From Ectothiorhodospira sp. BSL-9 (GTDB lineage: Bacteria; Pseudomonadota; Gammaproteobacteria; Ectothiorhodospirales; Ectothiorhodospiraceae): DNA of 64,000 nucleotides. The stretch covers positions 3,110,001 to 3,174,000 of the forward strand of contig NZ_CP011994.1 of the NCBI RefSeq assembly GCF_001632845.1, written 5' to 3'. This document shows positions 44,860 to 53,804 of this stretch, in pieces. Position 1 is the stretch's first letter, and every line of letters begins with the position of its first letter. The position numbers were made by a program, and so were the translations under genes. The notes under the pieces are model-generated. The model was not told the DNA's origin. It did no database searches and worked only from the letters and a program-made list of their open reading frames with translations.

Positions 44860-45702
44860 ATGCCGATGGCAGATCAAAGCAACACACCCGCAAACCCGGT
44901 TCACGATCTGGGGCCCGCCGACCGACGACCCCGAGTCGCTCTGGTCAACCCTGGGGGCGAGGCCAACGTCAATGGCCAATTCGTCCTGGGCCGCCTCAGT
45001 GCCTTCCTCAAAAGCCTTGAAGCGGGCGAATCCGCACGGGGCCGCCTGCGCAAGAGGATCCTCATCGCCCCCTGTCCGCATGCCGATCAGGCCGACTCCG
45101 TGGCCGAACAGACCCGGCAGGCCTTCTACCGGGTGGAGGTCGGTCATGGGACGGACGGCATGGATGCCCTGCCGCAGGTATCCCTCATGGATCCCAGCGA
45201 CGACGAACGCGCCTCTGCCTGCCTGTTCGGCCTGGCCGCAGTGATTGAGCACTCAGGGCGCATGAATGACGACTCCCCCTGGCTGCCCGCCTGGCAGGAG
45301 GCCGGCGGAGAAAACCTCTACCTCAAGGCCGGACGCGTCGGTGAACTACAGCCCGCCCTGTGTGAGCGCCTGTTCCGCGCCCTGGTCAACTTCCTCACCC
45401 ATGCTGAAGTGATCCAGGAGATCAGCCTCGCAGAAGAAGAAGATGATCTGCACTACTTTTGCCAGAACCAGATCTTTGAACTGACCAGCGACGCCCGAGG
45501 CCTGTTCGTCTTCCGGCAGGACCCCGGGCGCTGGCTCCATGGCGGGGACCTCATCGGCTACCTCTATGACCGGGACACGGGAGCCCTCATCAAGGAGTTC
45601 AAGACCCCGGTGAGCGGCCTGCTCACCTCCATTCGCCGCAACCCGCTGGTGGAAACCGGCTCGCCGGTGGCAACCGTCAGCCGTCTGGAACGCGAGGGCT
45701 GA
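44860..45702 (+). CDS. Succinylglutamate desuccinylase/aspartoacylase-like protein lacking active-site residues
   Basis: A 280-residue protein whose C-terminal 80 residues match the beta-barrel of the AstE/AspA (M14-like) family: ARGLFVFRQDPGRWLHGGD, LIGYLYDRDTG, FKTPVSGLLTSIRRNP, VETGSPVATV. The N-terminal half follows the family pattern loosely, but the zinc motif GxHGxE is replaced by NPGGEANVNG, the second zinc histidine region is not recognisable, and the catalytic glutamate position reads LYLKAGRVGEL. It is thus probably a non-catalytic relative. The ATG at 44860 follows GAAGGATC. Function unknown. Confidence 0.65.
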   Translation: MPMADQSNTPANPVHDLGPADRRPRVALVNPGGEANVNGQFVLGRLSAFLKSLEAGESARGRLRKRILIAPCPHADQADSVAEQTRQAFYRVEVGHGTDGMDALPQVSLMDPSDDERASACLFGLAAVIEHSGRMNDDSPWLPAWQEAGGENLYLKAGRVGELQPALCERLFRALVNFLTHAEVIQEISLAEEEDDLHYFCQNQIFELTSDARGLFVFRQDPGRWLHGGDLIGYLYDRDTGALIKEFKTPVSGLLTSIRRNPLVETGSPVATVSRLEREG

Positions 45703-45718
45703 AGCAGCCCAAAAACCC

Positions 45719-45748
45719 AAAAAAAACGGGGTACCCTGAGATACCCCG
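45719..45748 (-). terminator. Hairpin with A/T run, best read as a minus-strand terminator
   Basis: CGGGGTA/TACCCCG (45727-45733 and 45742-45748) with an eight-base loop; eight A residues directly before it give a U run if read on the minus strand. The plus-strand gene upstream ends at 45702, so it may act for both directions. No minus-strand gene is known between it and 46466. Confidence 0.5.
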
Positions 45749-45769
45749 CAAGCAGGAGGAGTGAACGAG

Positions 45770-45853
45770 ATGACCGACAAGGCGGTGATGCAAGACTTGC
45801 CAGACAACCATGAATTTGCAAACCGCATGCCACATCATAAGTCACTGATTTAA
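45770..45853 (+). CDS. Candidate 27-residue microprotein with strong ribosome site
   Basis: ATG at 45770 to TAA at 45853 encodes 27 residues starting MTDKAVMQDLPDNHEFANRM and ending in PHHKSLI. The upstream AGGAGGAG at about ten bases is one of the best Shine-Dalgarno sequences in the window. The peptide is polar and lacks a membrane segment. The 430-base region holds no other gene. It may be a real small protein or an accident in an untranslated leader. Confidence 0.35.
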   Translation: MTDKAVMQDLPDNHEFANRMPHHKSLI

Positions 45854-45950
45854 AATGACTTATCAATCGACCCTCTCCGCTGACCCGCACCACAAGGGTG
45901 CACCTGCTGACGATGCCGCGCACTGATGATGCACTGCGGAATATCGCGTT

Positions 45951-45967
45951 TTGTGAACGGGTCACAA
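45951..45967. promoter_or_regulatory. Palindrome TTGTGA-N5-TCACAA
   Basis: Perfect six-base half sites with a five-base spacer. It resembles a CRP/FNR-family operator but with a spacing one base short of the CRP site. It lies about 165 bases upstream of the Lpp-like lipoprotein gene. Confidence 0.35.
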
Positions 45968-46132
45968 GACTGGCAATCGGGCTGTACTGATATGCCACTT
46001 GACCTGTTACACTCAAACCGCTCGAATCCTTGCAGAATTCAGCCGTTGGGGTGATGGCAGAAATGCCTTGGGGCACCCCATGCTCAAGCGATCCCCCCCA
46101 AAAAACAACGACTCTATGTAATGGAGGTTACG

Positions 46133-46426
46133 ATGCGTAAAGGTATGATCAGATTTGCCGTGGTTCCCGCTGCCGCTTTCGCACTGGTGCTGGGCACCGG
46201 CTGTGCTACCACCCAGAATATGGAAGAACAACGCCAGAAGATCGACGATGCCAGCGTGACGGCCGATCAGGCCCTGCGCACCGCCGAGCAGGCCCAGTCC
46301 TCCGCTGACAGCGCCAACCGCACCGCCAACGAAGCCAACCAGAAGGCCGACCGTGCGCTGGAAGAAAATGCCCGCCTGCGTGAAATGATGCAGCGCATGG
46401 AGCGCACGATGGAGCGTGGTAAGTAA
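46133..46426 (+). CDS. Lpp/OprI-like alanine-zipper outer-membrane lipoprotein
   Basis: A 97-residue lipoprotein. The signal peptide ends in the lipobox LGTGC, with Cys23 the lipidated residue, followed by ATTQNMEEQRQKIDDAS and a heptad region rich in alanine (ADQALRTAEQAQSSADSAN), typical of the trimeric Lpp coiled coil. Unlike E. coli Lpp it ends RTMERGK; the terminal lysine could be the peptidoglycan attachment point. GGAGG precedes the ATG at 46133. Two hairpins follow, the second a strong terminator. Confidence 0.85.
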   Translation: MRKGMIRFAVVPAAAFALVLGTGCATTQNMEEQRQKIDDASVTADQALRTAEQAQSSADSANRTANEANQKADRALEENARLREMMQRMERTMERGK

Positions 46427-46437
46427 GCAGGCTCCAT

Positions 46438-46506
46438 GCGTGTCATGCCTGACTGACACGCAATAAAAACCGGGCCCGCCAAGTGAATGGCGGGCCCGGT
46501 TTTTTT
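46438..46506. terminator. Tandem hairpins; second is a strong bidirectional terminator
   Basis: First hairpin GCGTGTCA/TGACACGC (46438-46461). Second is a 12-base perfect stem ACCGGGCCCGCC/GGCGGGCCCGGT (46469-46500) flanked by AAAAA and TTTTTTT, so it can end transcription of the lipoprotein gene and of the facing receptor gene. Confidence 0.9.
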
Positions 46507-46555
46507 ATGCCCAAGACCCATCCGGGTCAACGGGCTCGGCTTTGCCAGGCCGCCA

Positions 46556-48817
46556 TCAGAAGTCGGCGTTCACCGATACGAACAGCGCACGGCGGGGCAG
46601 GATGGTGTTGTAGCGATTGCTCAAGCCACCATCTTCAACAACCGTGCAACCCCCGCCCTGACAACGGTCATACGTCTTGTAGTCCTTGAAGTCCTTGTCG
46701 AGCAGATTGGCAATCACGCCATTGACACGAACATTGTCGTTGACGCGATAGTTGGCGCCCAGGTTCCACAGCGTGTAGCCAGAGAAATCCCCGATCACCT
46801 TGTTACTGTCACGCCAGCCTTCCTCCACAGCCCCCTGCGAACTGCCACCAGTCATGGGCTCATGATAATTGCGCGGGCGGAATGCGCTGCTGCGATATTC
46901 TGCAGACAGGAAGGTTTCAAGTTGTGGGGTCGCCTGCCAAGCCAGAGTGGCGTTGAGCATATGATCAGGCACACTCGTCAGGGGGTCACCTTCCTTGCTG
47001 GCAATTCTTTGTGACCGTTCCCCGGTATCCAGCTGGGTCTTGGTCACCTCACTATCGGTATAGGTGTAGTTAGCGGAAAGAGTCCAGGCAGGATTGAAGC
47101 GGTAGGAACCTTCCAGCTCAAGACCCTGGATCACCGCTTCACCAATGTTCAGCGATCGGCCTTCATTTGCACCGGTACCCCGCTCCACCAGATCCTTGAC
47201 CTCAGTGCGGAACACCGTAGCCTGGGCTCTGAATCCCTGTTGATTATCGTAAAGTGCGGAGGCCTCCACGTTGGTGGCAATCTCTGGCTCCAGTTCGGGA
47301 TTACCCCGGATCGGAGTGCTACCCCGATCACCAAAACCAATGACTCCATCGGTCAAATCCTGGATTTGCGGAGCACGGAATCCACGGCCCACACCACCTT
47401 TGAATGTCCACTCATCCGTTGCACTCCAAACCGCATAAGCACGGGGATTGAAGCGGCCGCTGAAAGCGTCGTTATTATCGTAACGCAATCCTCCTGTGAG
47501 AGTCAGGTCAGGCCTTACAGACCACTCGTCCTCCACAAACAGACTGTACTGGGACACGTTCACGGATCCACCACCGAACACGCCATCAGTCAGTTCCGGA
47601 TCAATATACTGGCCGCCTACTGTTAGCACATGATCGCCTAAAAAGCTCACTAGGCGGGTATCCAGAATATAGGTTTCCAGTTCCAGTTTGCGGGGTCCCC
47701 CTTCCTGCTCCAGCGGTAAGCCGCTACCGGCCGCGATGGTGCGCCCCCTCGTCTCCAGGAAATCCCGGGTCAACTGGGTTTCGAGAAATCCGTAATCCAG
47801 TTCCCAAAGATGCCCAAGGGTAAACTGGGAGCGGTTGAACTGCAGTTCCCGCTCATAGCCACGACAGAAATTCGGGTCATTCACACTTCCCGAGGCGCAA
47901 GGACCCTCATCACCTTGCAGTCTATGCAAACCACCAATCTGCCCACGGTCATTATTATACTCCTGCTCGGAGTAATTGAATGTGGCAGTCAGCTCATGTC
48001 GCTGGTTCGGCGTAAACAGCAATTGGCCACCCACAGTGGAGACATTCGCACCCACAGGGTTTTGGCCCATGGTGGCGCTCTCCACAAGTCGCTGATCATC
48101 AAATGGATCCACACCGGGAATCCGGAGTTGTGATTCGCCGCGCTCAAACAGACGCCCGTAAACCTGCAAAGATAAACGATCCTCAATCAGCGGACCCGCC
48201 GCATAACCCTCCAGCGTGGATTCTCCGCCAAAGCGGGAATCACTCTGGAAGGTATTGCTTACCGAAACCGAACGATTCCACTCGGTTCCCGGACGGCGGG
48301 TGATGATATTGACCACACCGCCCATGGCATCAGAGCCATACAAGGTGGACATGGGGCCACGAATGACCTCAATGCGCTCGATGGCGGCTACCGGCGGAAT
48401 GAACACGGATTGAGTGTCATCGAAGGAGTTGGGGGTCACCAGACCACGCGGATTCTGTCGTACACCATCGATCAGGATCAGCGTGTATTCCCGCGGCAGG
48501 CCGCGCAGACTGATGGACTGGTTGCCGGTCTTGCCATCCCGGGCATCCAGGGAGCGGACGTTGACGCCTTCGATTCCCTCAAGGGCCTCGGCGAGGCTGC
48601 TTACCTGCCGGCGTTGCAACTCCTCACGGGTGATCACGGAGATACTCGCCGGGGTCTCGGTGATCAGCTGTTCAAAACCAGCACCTGTCACGGCGATCGG
48701 TGCCAGTTCGACACTCTGATTGGCCGACGCGGCCAGCGGCGCCAGAGCAAAGGACCCCAGGGCAATACTGACGGCAAGGGTGCATCGGTGGATGCGGGGT
48801 GGTTTGGCTTCAATCAT
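46556..48817 (-). CDS. TonB-dependent outer-membrane receptor, catecholate-siderophore/CirA-like
   Basis: A 753-residue receptor. Signal peptide (LAVSIALGSFALAPLAASAN), TonB box near PIAVTGAGFEQLI, plug domain (SLAEALEGIEGVNVRS, GVRQNPRGL, RIEVIRGPMSTLYGSDAMGG) and a barrel ending in RRALFVSVNADF with the terminal phenylalanine. FRAPQIQDL and GNPELEPE are present, but no histidine lies between them, unlike heme receptors. It follows hemP, so heme import is possible by context while sequence favours a ferric siderophore. The gene is visibly richer in A and T than its neighbours, which hints at transfer. Start chosen at 48817 for the signal peptide. Confidence 0.88.
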   Translation of the reverse strand: MIEAKPPRIHRCTLAVSIALGSFALAPLAASANQSVELAPIAVTGAGFEQLITETPASISVITREELQRRQVSSLAEALEGIEGVNVRSLDARDGKTGNQSISLRGLPREYTLILIDGVRQNPRGLVTPNSFDDTQSVFIPPVAAIERIEVIRGPMSTLYGSDAMGGVVNIITRRPGTEWNRSVSVSNTFQSDSRFGGESTLEGYAAGPLIEDRLSLQVYGRLFERGESQLRIPGVDPFDDQRLVESATMGQNPVGANVSTVGGQLLFTPNQRHELTATFNYSEQEYNNDRGQIGGLHRLQGDEGPCASGSVNDPNFCRGYERELQFNRSQFTLGHLWELDYGFLETQLTRDFLETRGRTIAAGSGLPLEQEGGPRKLELETYILDTRLVSFLGDHVLTVGGQYIDPELTDGVFGGGSVNVSQYSLFVEDEWSVRPDLTLTGGLRYDNNDAFSGRFNPRAYAVWSATDEWTFKGGVGRGFRAPQIQDLTDGVIGFGDRGSTPIRGNPELEPEIATNVEASALYDNQQGFRAQATVFRTEVKDLVERGTGANEGRSLNIGEAVIQGLELEGSYRFNPAWTLSANYTYTDSEVTKTQLDTGERSQRIASKEGDPLTSVPDHMLNATLAWQATPQLETFLSAEYRSSAFRPRNYHEPMTGGSSQGAVEEGWRDSNKVIGDFSGYTLWNLGANYRVNDNVRVNGVIANLLDKDFKDYKTYDRCQGGGCTVVEDGGLSNRYNTILPRRALFVSVNADF

Positions 48818-48937
48818 TGGCACAACGGGACTCCTATGGACTCGACCTGTTTTGACTGGCTGGCTTGAAGCCCTGGGACTTCTGGCTGGCTGGCGGATAA
48901 CGACCCGAGAGACGATGCCCATCCCCCGGGCAGTGGA

Positions 48938-49147
48938 TCATTTCGTCAGGATCAGTTTTCCCTTACTGGTCAGACGCAGGGTGTAGATCTCCCCCAAGTG
49001 CTCGATCTGCAACTGGCGACGGCCTTTCAGCAGGCATCGGCTGGACAGCGGGTCCTTACCACCCGGGGAGAGGCCGGCATTTGCCGTTCCCTCCTGTGCT
49101 CGAACGGCATCGGGCGTGGCCGGATGCCTGGGTTTGTGCTCGTTCAT
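48938..49147 (-). CDS. hemP: HemP/HmuP family hemin uptake protein
   Basis: A 69-residue protein whose last 30 residues match HemP: GRRQLQIEHLGEIYTLRLTS and KGKLILTK at the end. HmuP activates heme-receptor genes in rhizobia and related proteins are co-regulated with iron uptake. The first 35 residues are unstructured and proline-rich. It lies 120 bases upstream of the TonB receptor on the same strand, with a Fur-like AT-rich sequence about 90 bases upstream of its start. Confidence 0.88.
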   Translation of the reverse strand: MNEHKPRHPATPDAVRAQEGTANAGLSPGGKDPLSSRCLLKGRRQLQIEHLGEIYTLRLTSKGKLILTK

Positions 49148-49233
49148 GTGGAGACTCTCGCAGACGTCTTGACAACGCTTGGAGCCCGGCAGCGCCCGCT
49201 GTCGCCAAACACCACCAAGGCAGTGGCGTCATT

Positions 49234-49258
49234 GTTGTTGATAATCAATCTTATTGTC
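49234..49258 (-). promoter_or_regulatory. Fur-box-like sequence upstream of hemP
   Basis: GTTGTTGATAATCAATCTTA with TTGTC following contains GATAATCA and an overlapping second match; each alignment to the 19-base GATAATGATAATCATTATC consensus gives 13 matches by eye. It is the AT-richest stretch of the intergenic region, as expected for an iron-regulated hemP promoter. Confidence 0.5.
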
Positions 49259-49343
49259 AAACGTAATCAGGCAGGATCCGGGAACTTTTTGCGGATATAT
49301 TGATGTAGAGCGACTTGCGGGAGCGGGATGAGGTTCTCCCGGC

Positions 49344-49967
49344 TCAGTTCCGCCGGCGGGGCACCGCACTGGCAGGGTGCAGGTCGCACCGCAGCTGCCC
49401 CCGCAGGAATCGATGACCATCCACCTGCTCGCGCAGCCCGCGACGATAGTCATTGGTGGTACCCACCAGTTGGGCACAGGCGGACGCCTGGTTCTGGTAT
49501 TGCCCTGAGCGGGGGCACAGGGTCAGGCGCGTGCCGTCGAAATAGGCATGCCCCGTGCCACGTCGACGCACACGGCCATCTTCCACGGCCTGCATCTCGA
49601 AGCCCAGTTCCATGCCCTGCACCAGATCCAGTGCCAGGGGCTGCACGCTCCGCCAACTGCCGCCCAGATAAGCCTCAGCATCGCTGAGCACGCACTGAAT
49701 CCGCTCGCCGAATCCCGCTTCCTGACGTCGAACCTCCAGTTCCGCCCGTTGCCGGGCGGCCTCCTCCTCACGGGCCCGGGCCTGGGCGGCCCGTTGCTCG
49801 GCACGGGCCTGATCCAGAGCCGCCTGTTGCTGGCGGGCCTGCAGACGTTGTTCCGACGTCATGGTCTCCCATTGTTCTTCCGGGATGTCCAGGGGATAGC
49901 GGGTGGCACATCCCATCATGAGAGCCGCAATCGACAGGGTTGTTATCAGGGCAGGTATGAATTTCAT
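49344..49967 (-). CDS. Lipoprotein with helical, glutamine/arginine-rich region
   Basis: A 207-residue protein starting MKFIPALITTLSIAALMMGC; Cys20 is the predicted lipidated residue. Residues 40-95 form a long charged helix (TSEQRLQARQQQAALDQARA and following). The C-terminal half (IQCVLSDAEAYLGGSWRSVQ, YFDGTRLTLCPRSGQY, ACAQLVGTTNDYRRGLREQV) has three or more cysteines and looks like a small beta domain. The family is not recognised. It lies between two iron receptors, divergent from the second, and could be an accessory cell-envelope protein. Confidence 0.7.
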   Translation of the reverse strand: MKFIPALITTLSIAALMMGCATRYPLDIPEEQWETMTSEQRLQARQQQAALDQARAEQRAAQARAREEEAARQRAELEVRRQEAGFGERIQCVLSDAEAYLGGSWRSVQPLALDLVQGMELGFEMQAVEDGRVRRRGTGHAYFDGTRLTLCPRSGQYQNQASACAQLVGTTNDYRRGLREQVDGHRFLRGQLRCDLHPASAVPRRRN

Positions 49968-50196
49968 GGGTCTTGCGGTCCTCGTGGTGGGGGTTCCCAT
50001 GCCATGTGACATGTTCGCTCCTCATCACCGGCTCGACGCTCTATTCCCGGCGAGAGAAGGACGGGATAACCCTACGGATCAACTCGTGTAATCTCCATGA
50101 TAAATGCATATGATTCCGACTCATAAGCCCGCCTGGCTGCCCGTTGGCGCCGAAGAAGCGGGTCATGAAGACAAACCACCATGAGGAAGAGAATCC

Positions 50197-52308
50197 ATGC
50201 GTCTGCGTGCCCTCACTGCCCTGATCACCACTTCTGCCCTCCCCGTTACACTCCTGGCGGACACGTCGGTCGCCCTCCCCCCCATGACCGTGACGGCCAA
50301 GGGCTATGAAGCCGCCATCACGGAAACCGCTGCCGCGGTGAACGTGATCGAGGGAGATGCCGTGCGCTGGCGCCAGGGTCGCACTTTGGGAGATGTACTC
50401 AGGGGTGAGCCGGGCGTGTCGGTGGCTGTGGACGGCTCGGTGGGGGTGGACCCCATCATCCGGGGGCTCAAGCGTGATCAGGTACTGGTGCTGGTGGATG
50501 GGGTTCGCATCAATGCCATGCAGCCGCCGGCCCGGGGGTCACTGGCCTCGTATGTGAACATGGATCTGGTGGAGCGCATCGAGGTGATCCGTGGCCCCAG
50601 TTCGGTGCTCTACGGGGCGGGCGCCATGGGAGGGGTGATCAACATCATCACCCGCGGTGGCGGCATGACCGCCGAGCCCGAGACCCGGGGCTGGACGAGC
50701 CTGGGTTACTCGTCCGTGGACACCGGGATTCGCGGCTCCCTGGGGGCGTCGGTCTCGGGACCGCGCAGCGTGCTGGATGTGTCGGCCGCCTATCTGGATA
50801 CAGACGACTATCGCACCGGGGAGGGGGAAAGGCTCAAGGACAGCGGCACGGAGCAACAGGCGCTGCACCTGCGTTACCGAATGCAGGTGGCGGACGGCCA
50901 CGAACTGCAGTTCCGGGCACAGCGGGATCGACGGGAGGATGTGTGGTATCTGGCGTCGCGGCGTTTTCTTACTGCTGCTGATCCGGAGGTCCAGGGCGGA
51001 GCAGCACCCGCCGGCCTGAACACCCACTACACACCCACACAGACACGCGACCTGCTGGAACTCACCTATGACTGGGACGTGGGCGATGCCTGGGAAAGCT
51101 TGCTTTCCGCATCGGTTTACCGCCAAAAGCTGGAGCGCGGCAATTACGACTGGAGCCGGGAACTGAGAAGTGATTATCGCACCTCCGATACGGATTTCGT
51201 GACAGATGGGCTGCGTATTCAATGGGAAACGTCCCCTTTTCCCAATCACGTGCTCGTGGCGGGTATCGAGGGCTGGCAACTCCGGGCCAGCCCAGTGTCC
51301 TATCTGGGATCCGCTAATAATGATTTCCATCCCGAATCACGCACACCCTTGATCGAGCGCGGAAGACTCGAGTCTCGCAGCCTATTCATTCAGGATGATA
51401 TCCATCTGGATAACGTGACCCTGTCGTTGGGTGCGCGATACGACGAGGTGCATGGCCGCGCCCGCGAAGCCTTGAGGGTTGGGGGGCCGCTCGAGAGCAC
51501 CGACTACAACCTGTCCTGGTCCACGGGTGCCATCTGGCACGCTGATCCCGCCTTTAACCCCTACGCCAGCCTGTCTGAAGGCTTTCGTTCCGCCGGACTG
51601 CTCGAACGCTACCTGACCTATGCATACAGCGACGGCTTCCGCTGGCAAAGTGATCCCCAACTGAACCCCGAACGCAACCGCACCCTGGAGATCGGCGCCC
51701 GCGGCGAGTTGGGCAGTACCCGTTACACCGTGGCGATCTATGAGAGCCGCATCAAGGATTATATTGGAGGAGAGGTCCTTCTCGGTGCACAGGCCCCGAC
51801 CAAGCAAACCGTCAACCTGAGTGAAGCCCGTATCCGTGGCGCCGAGTTCAGCCTGGAACACGACCTCACGGACCGGCTCACGGCACTGGCCAGCGGCACC
51901 TGGTTGCGCGGGGATAATCGGGATTCACGCTTTGATGAACCCCTGTACCAGATGCCCCCGTCGGAACTCAGCCTGGGACTGCTCAGTGGTGCACCCCGAG
52001 GCTGGCAATGGGAGGCGCGGGTCCGAGCGGTCGCCTCACAGGACCGCGTGGCGGAACGCTTCAGCAATTCAAGTGAACGCGAAACCGGCGGCTTCACCAC
52101 TGCCGATGTCCGGGTGGGCTACCGCTTCGGCCCTGGCGGCGGCTTCCGCGAACAGGAACTCACCCTGGCTGTGACCAACCTGGCGGACCGGGATTACCGG
52201 GAGCACGTCAACGAAATGACCAGCGAACGCCTGGCCAGTGGTCCGGGAGTGCAGGAATTGCGGGCACCGGGCCGTAGCCTGGGTGTGACCTGGGTGGGGG
52301 AATTCTGA
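50197..52308 (+). CDS. TonB-dependent outer-membrane receptor
   Basis: A 703-residue receptor. Signal peptide LRALTALITTSALPVTLLA, TonB box PPMTVTAKG, plug domain (VLRGEPGVSVAVDGSVGVD, IRGLKRDQVLVLVDGVRIN, GPSSVLYGAGAMGGVINII), and a barrel that ends WVGEF with the terminal phenylalanine. The loop motifs SEGFRSAG and DPQLNPERNRTLE stand where FRAP and NPNL boxes occur, so the hemoglobin/heme-siderophore receptor group fits best. A possible degenerate Fur site lies near 50098-50122 (GATAAATGCATATGATT). GAAGAGAA is near the start. Substrate unknown. Confidence 0.88.
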   Translation: MRLRALTALITTSALPVTLLADTSVALPPMTVTAKGYEAAITETAAAVNVIEGDAVRWRQGRTLGDVLRGEPGVSVAVDGSVGVDPIIRGLKRDQVLVLVDGVRINAMQPPARGSLASYVNMDLVERIEVIRGPSSVLYGAGAMGGVINIITRGGGMTAEPETRGWTSLGYSSVDTGIRGSLGASVSGPRSVLDVSAAYLDTDDYRTGEGERLKDSGTEQQALHLRYRMQVADGHELQFRAQRDRREDVWYLASRRFLTAADPEVQGGAAPAGLNTHYTPTQTRDLLELTYDWDVGDAWESLLSASVYRQKLERGNYDWSRELRSDYRTSDTDFVTDGLRIQWETSPFPNHVLVAGIEGWQLRASPVSYLGSANNDFHPESRTPLIERGRLESRSLFIQDDIHLDNVTLSLGARYDEVHGRAREALRVGGPLESTDYNLSWSTGAIWHADPAFNPYASLSEGFRSAGLLERYLTYAYSDGFRWQSDPQLNPERNRTLEIGARGELGSTRYTVAIYESRIKDYIGGEVLLGAQAPTKQTVNLSEARIRGAEFSLEHDLTDRLTALASGTWLRGDNRDSRFDEPLYQMPPSELSLGLLSGAPRGWQWEARVRAVASQDRVAERFSNSSERETGGFTTADVRVGYRFGPGGGFREQELTLAVTNLADRDYREHVNEMTSERLASGPGVQELRAPGRSLGVTWVGEF

Positions 52309-52314
52309 TCGACC

Positions 52315-53622
52315 TCAGGTGCGGTCCTGTGCCCCTGAGTCCGTGACCGGGGTGGCCACCACCCTGTTGCGACCGGATTCCTTGGCCTGATACAGGGCGT
52401 TGTCCGCGTCGTGGAGCATCTGTTCCAGGCTGCTTCCCAGGCGGGTGGTCACCCCTACACTCAAGGTGAGCTTGACGCACTCGCTGTCCAGACAGAACTC
52501 CATGCTGGCCACCGCCTGGCGCAGGCTATCGGCCAGCGCGATGGCAGCCTTCTGATCAACGTCCTGCGCCACCAGACAGAACTCCTCACCGCCGTAGCGT
52601 ACCAGGATATCCGAGGCACGCGCCCGGGCCTTGAGCGCCTTGGCCACCTGGGTGAGCACCTCGTCCCCCCCGAAGTGACCGAAACGATCATTGATATGCT
52701 TGAAGAAATCCAGATCCATCAGGATCACACCCAGGCCACGCCCACCCCTGCGTGCTGCCTCGTGCAGCATCTGTCCGGCATCGGCCAGGTATCGGCGGTT
52801 GAACAGGCTGGTCAGCGGATCATGGTTGGCGGCGCTTTCCATCTCCTGGATCAGTTCGATCAGGGCCACGTTCTGGTTTACCCGCACGAAGAACTCCTCT
52901 TCCAGGAAGGGCCGTGTAATGAAATCGTTGGCCCCGGCCTTGAGCTGACGGGCTGAGAGGATGCCCGAGCCATGATTGGACATGCCGATGATGCACAGCC
53001 GGGTGCGGCAATAACGTTGGCGAACACGGGTGATCAGGGTGATGCCATCCATGCCGGGCATGTGCTGATCACACAGCATCAGGTGAATCTGATCGCCCCG
53101 CTCTTCCAGCAGCTTCAGTGCGCTCTGCCCGTCCTTTGCCTCCAGCAGCCGGTAGCCATAGCGATGCAGCAGAGCCATGAGGTAGGCCCGAGCAGAGGTG
53201 GAATCATCCACCACCAGCACGCCAATGTTGCGATTACGATGGATACGCCCGACCGAACGCACCACATGGTCGATCTCGGAGAGATTGTCCTTATTGATGT
53301 AGTCGATAATGCCCAGATCGATGAGCCTGTCCCGCTCATCGTCGCTCACGCCCGCGGTGAGGACCAGAACCGGAATGCCCTGATCAAGCACCCAGGGAAC
53401 CACCTCCCCGTCCGGCGCATCCGGCAGGTTCAGGTCCAGCACGGCCAGGAAAAACTGCTCGGCGCCCTCCTCAAGTGCAGCCTTGGCCTCGCCCAGGGAG
53501 CCGGCCACTCTCACCTGAAGATCCGGCAACTCAGCGATCTTGTTGGCCAGCAGCCCGGCCACCGACCGGCTGTCCTCTACTACAAGGACGTGGTGGCCGG
53601 TTTCTCTGTAGGTCTGGGGCAT
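52315..53622 (-). CDS. Diguanylate cyclase with two receiver domains (PleD-like)
   Basis: A 435-residue cytoplasmic signalling protein. Receiver 1 (res 10-125) has VVEDSRS, phosphoacceptor AVLDLNLPD and the lysine in YINKDNL. Receiver 2 (res 132-255) has VVDDSTS and LCDQHMPGMDG, but the conserved lysine is arginine in ITRPFLEEE. The GGDEF domain starts DPLTSLFNRRYLAD and has active-site RYGGEEF; the inhibitory RxxD site (RASD) is five residues before it, so product feedback is expected. It would make cyclic di-GMP when phosphorylated. Start set at 53622 (MPQTYRETGHHVLVVED). It is back to back with the disrupted second cyclase. Confidence 0.9.
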   Translation of the reverse strand: MPQTYRETGHHVLVVEDSRSVAGLLANKIAELPDLQVRVAGSLGEAKAALEEGAEQFFLAVLDLNLPDAPDGEVVPWVLDQGIPVLVLTAGVSDDERDRLIDLGIIDYINKDNLSEIDHVVRSVGRIHRNRNIGVLVVDDSTSARAYLMALLHRYGYRLLEAKDGQSALKLLEERGDQIHLMLCDQHMPGMDGITLITRVRQRYCRTRLCIIGMSNHGSGILSARQLKAGANDFITRPFLEEEFFVRVNQNVALIELIQEMESAANHDPLTSLFNRRYLADAGQMLHEAARRGGRGLGVILMDLDFFKHINDRFGHFGGDEVLTQVAKALKARARASDILVRYGGEEFCLVAQDVDQKAAIALADSLRQAVASMEFCLDSECVKLTLSVGVTTRLGSSLEQMLHDADNALYQAKESGRNRVVATPVTDSGAQDRT

Positions 53623-53804
53623 AGCGAGGGGCCCGCGTCTGGGCGATAGGCTGGTATCATGGAAAAGACTTGCAGTGAATATAACACCCCGGCCAAATCG
53701 GATCACGGGGAATGCCGGTCGACTGCCTCTGACAAAAACGACGTTCTCACTTTGATTTCCGCCAGGGAAGCAGCCCCGGCGTGGGGATGCACTGACACCT
53801 ATCC

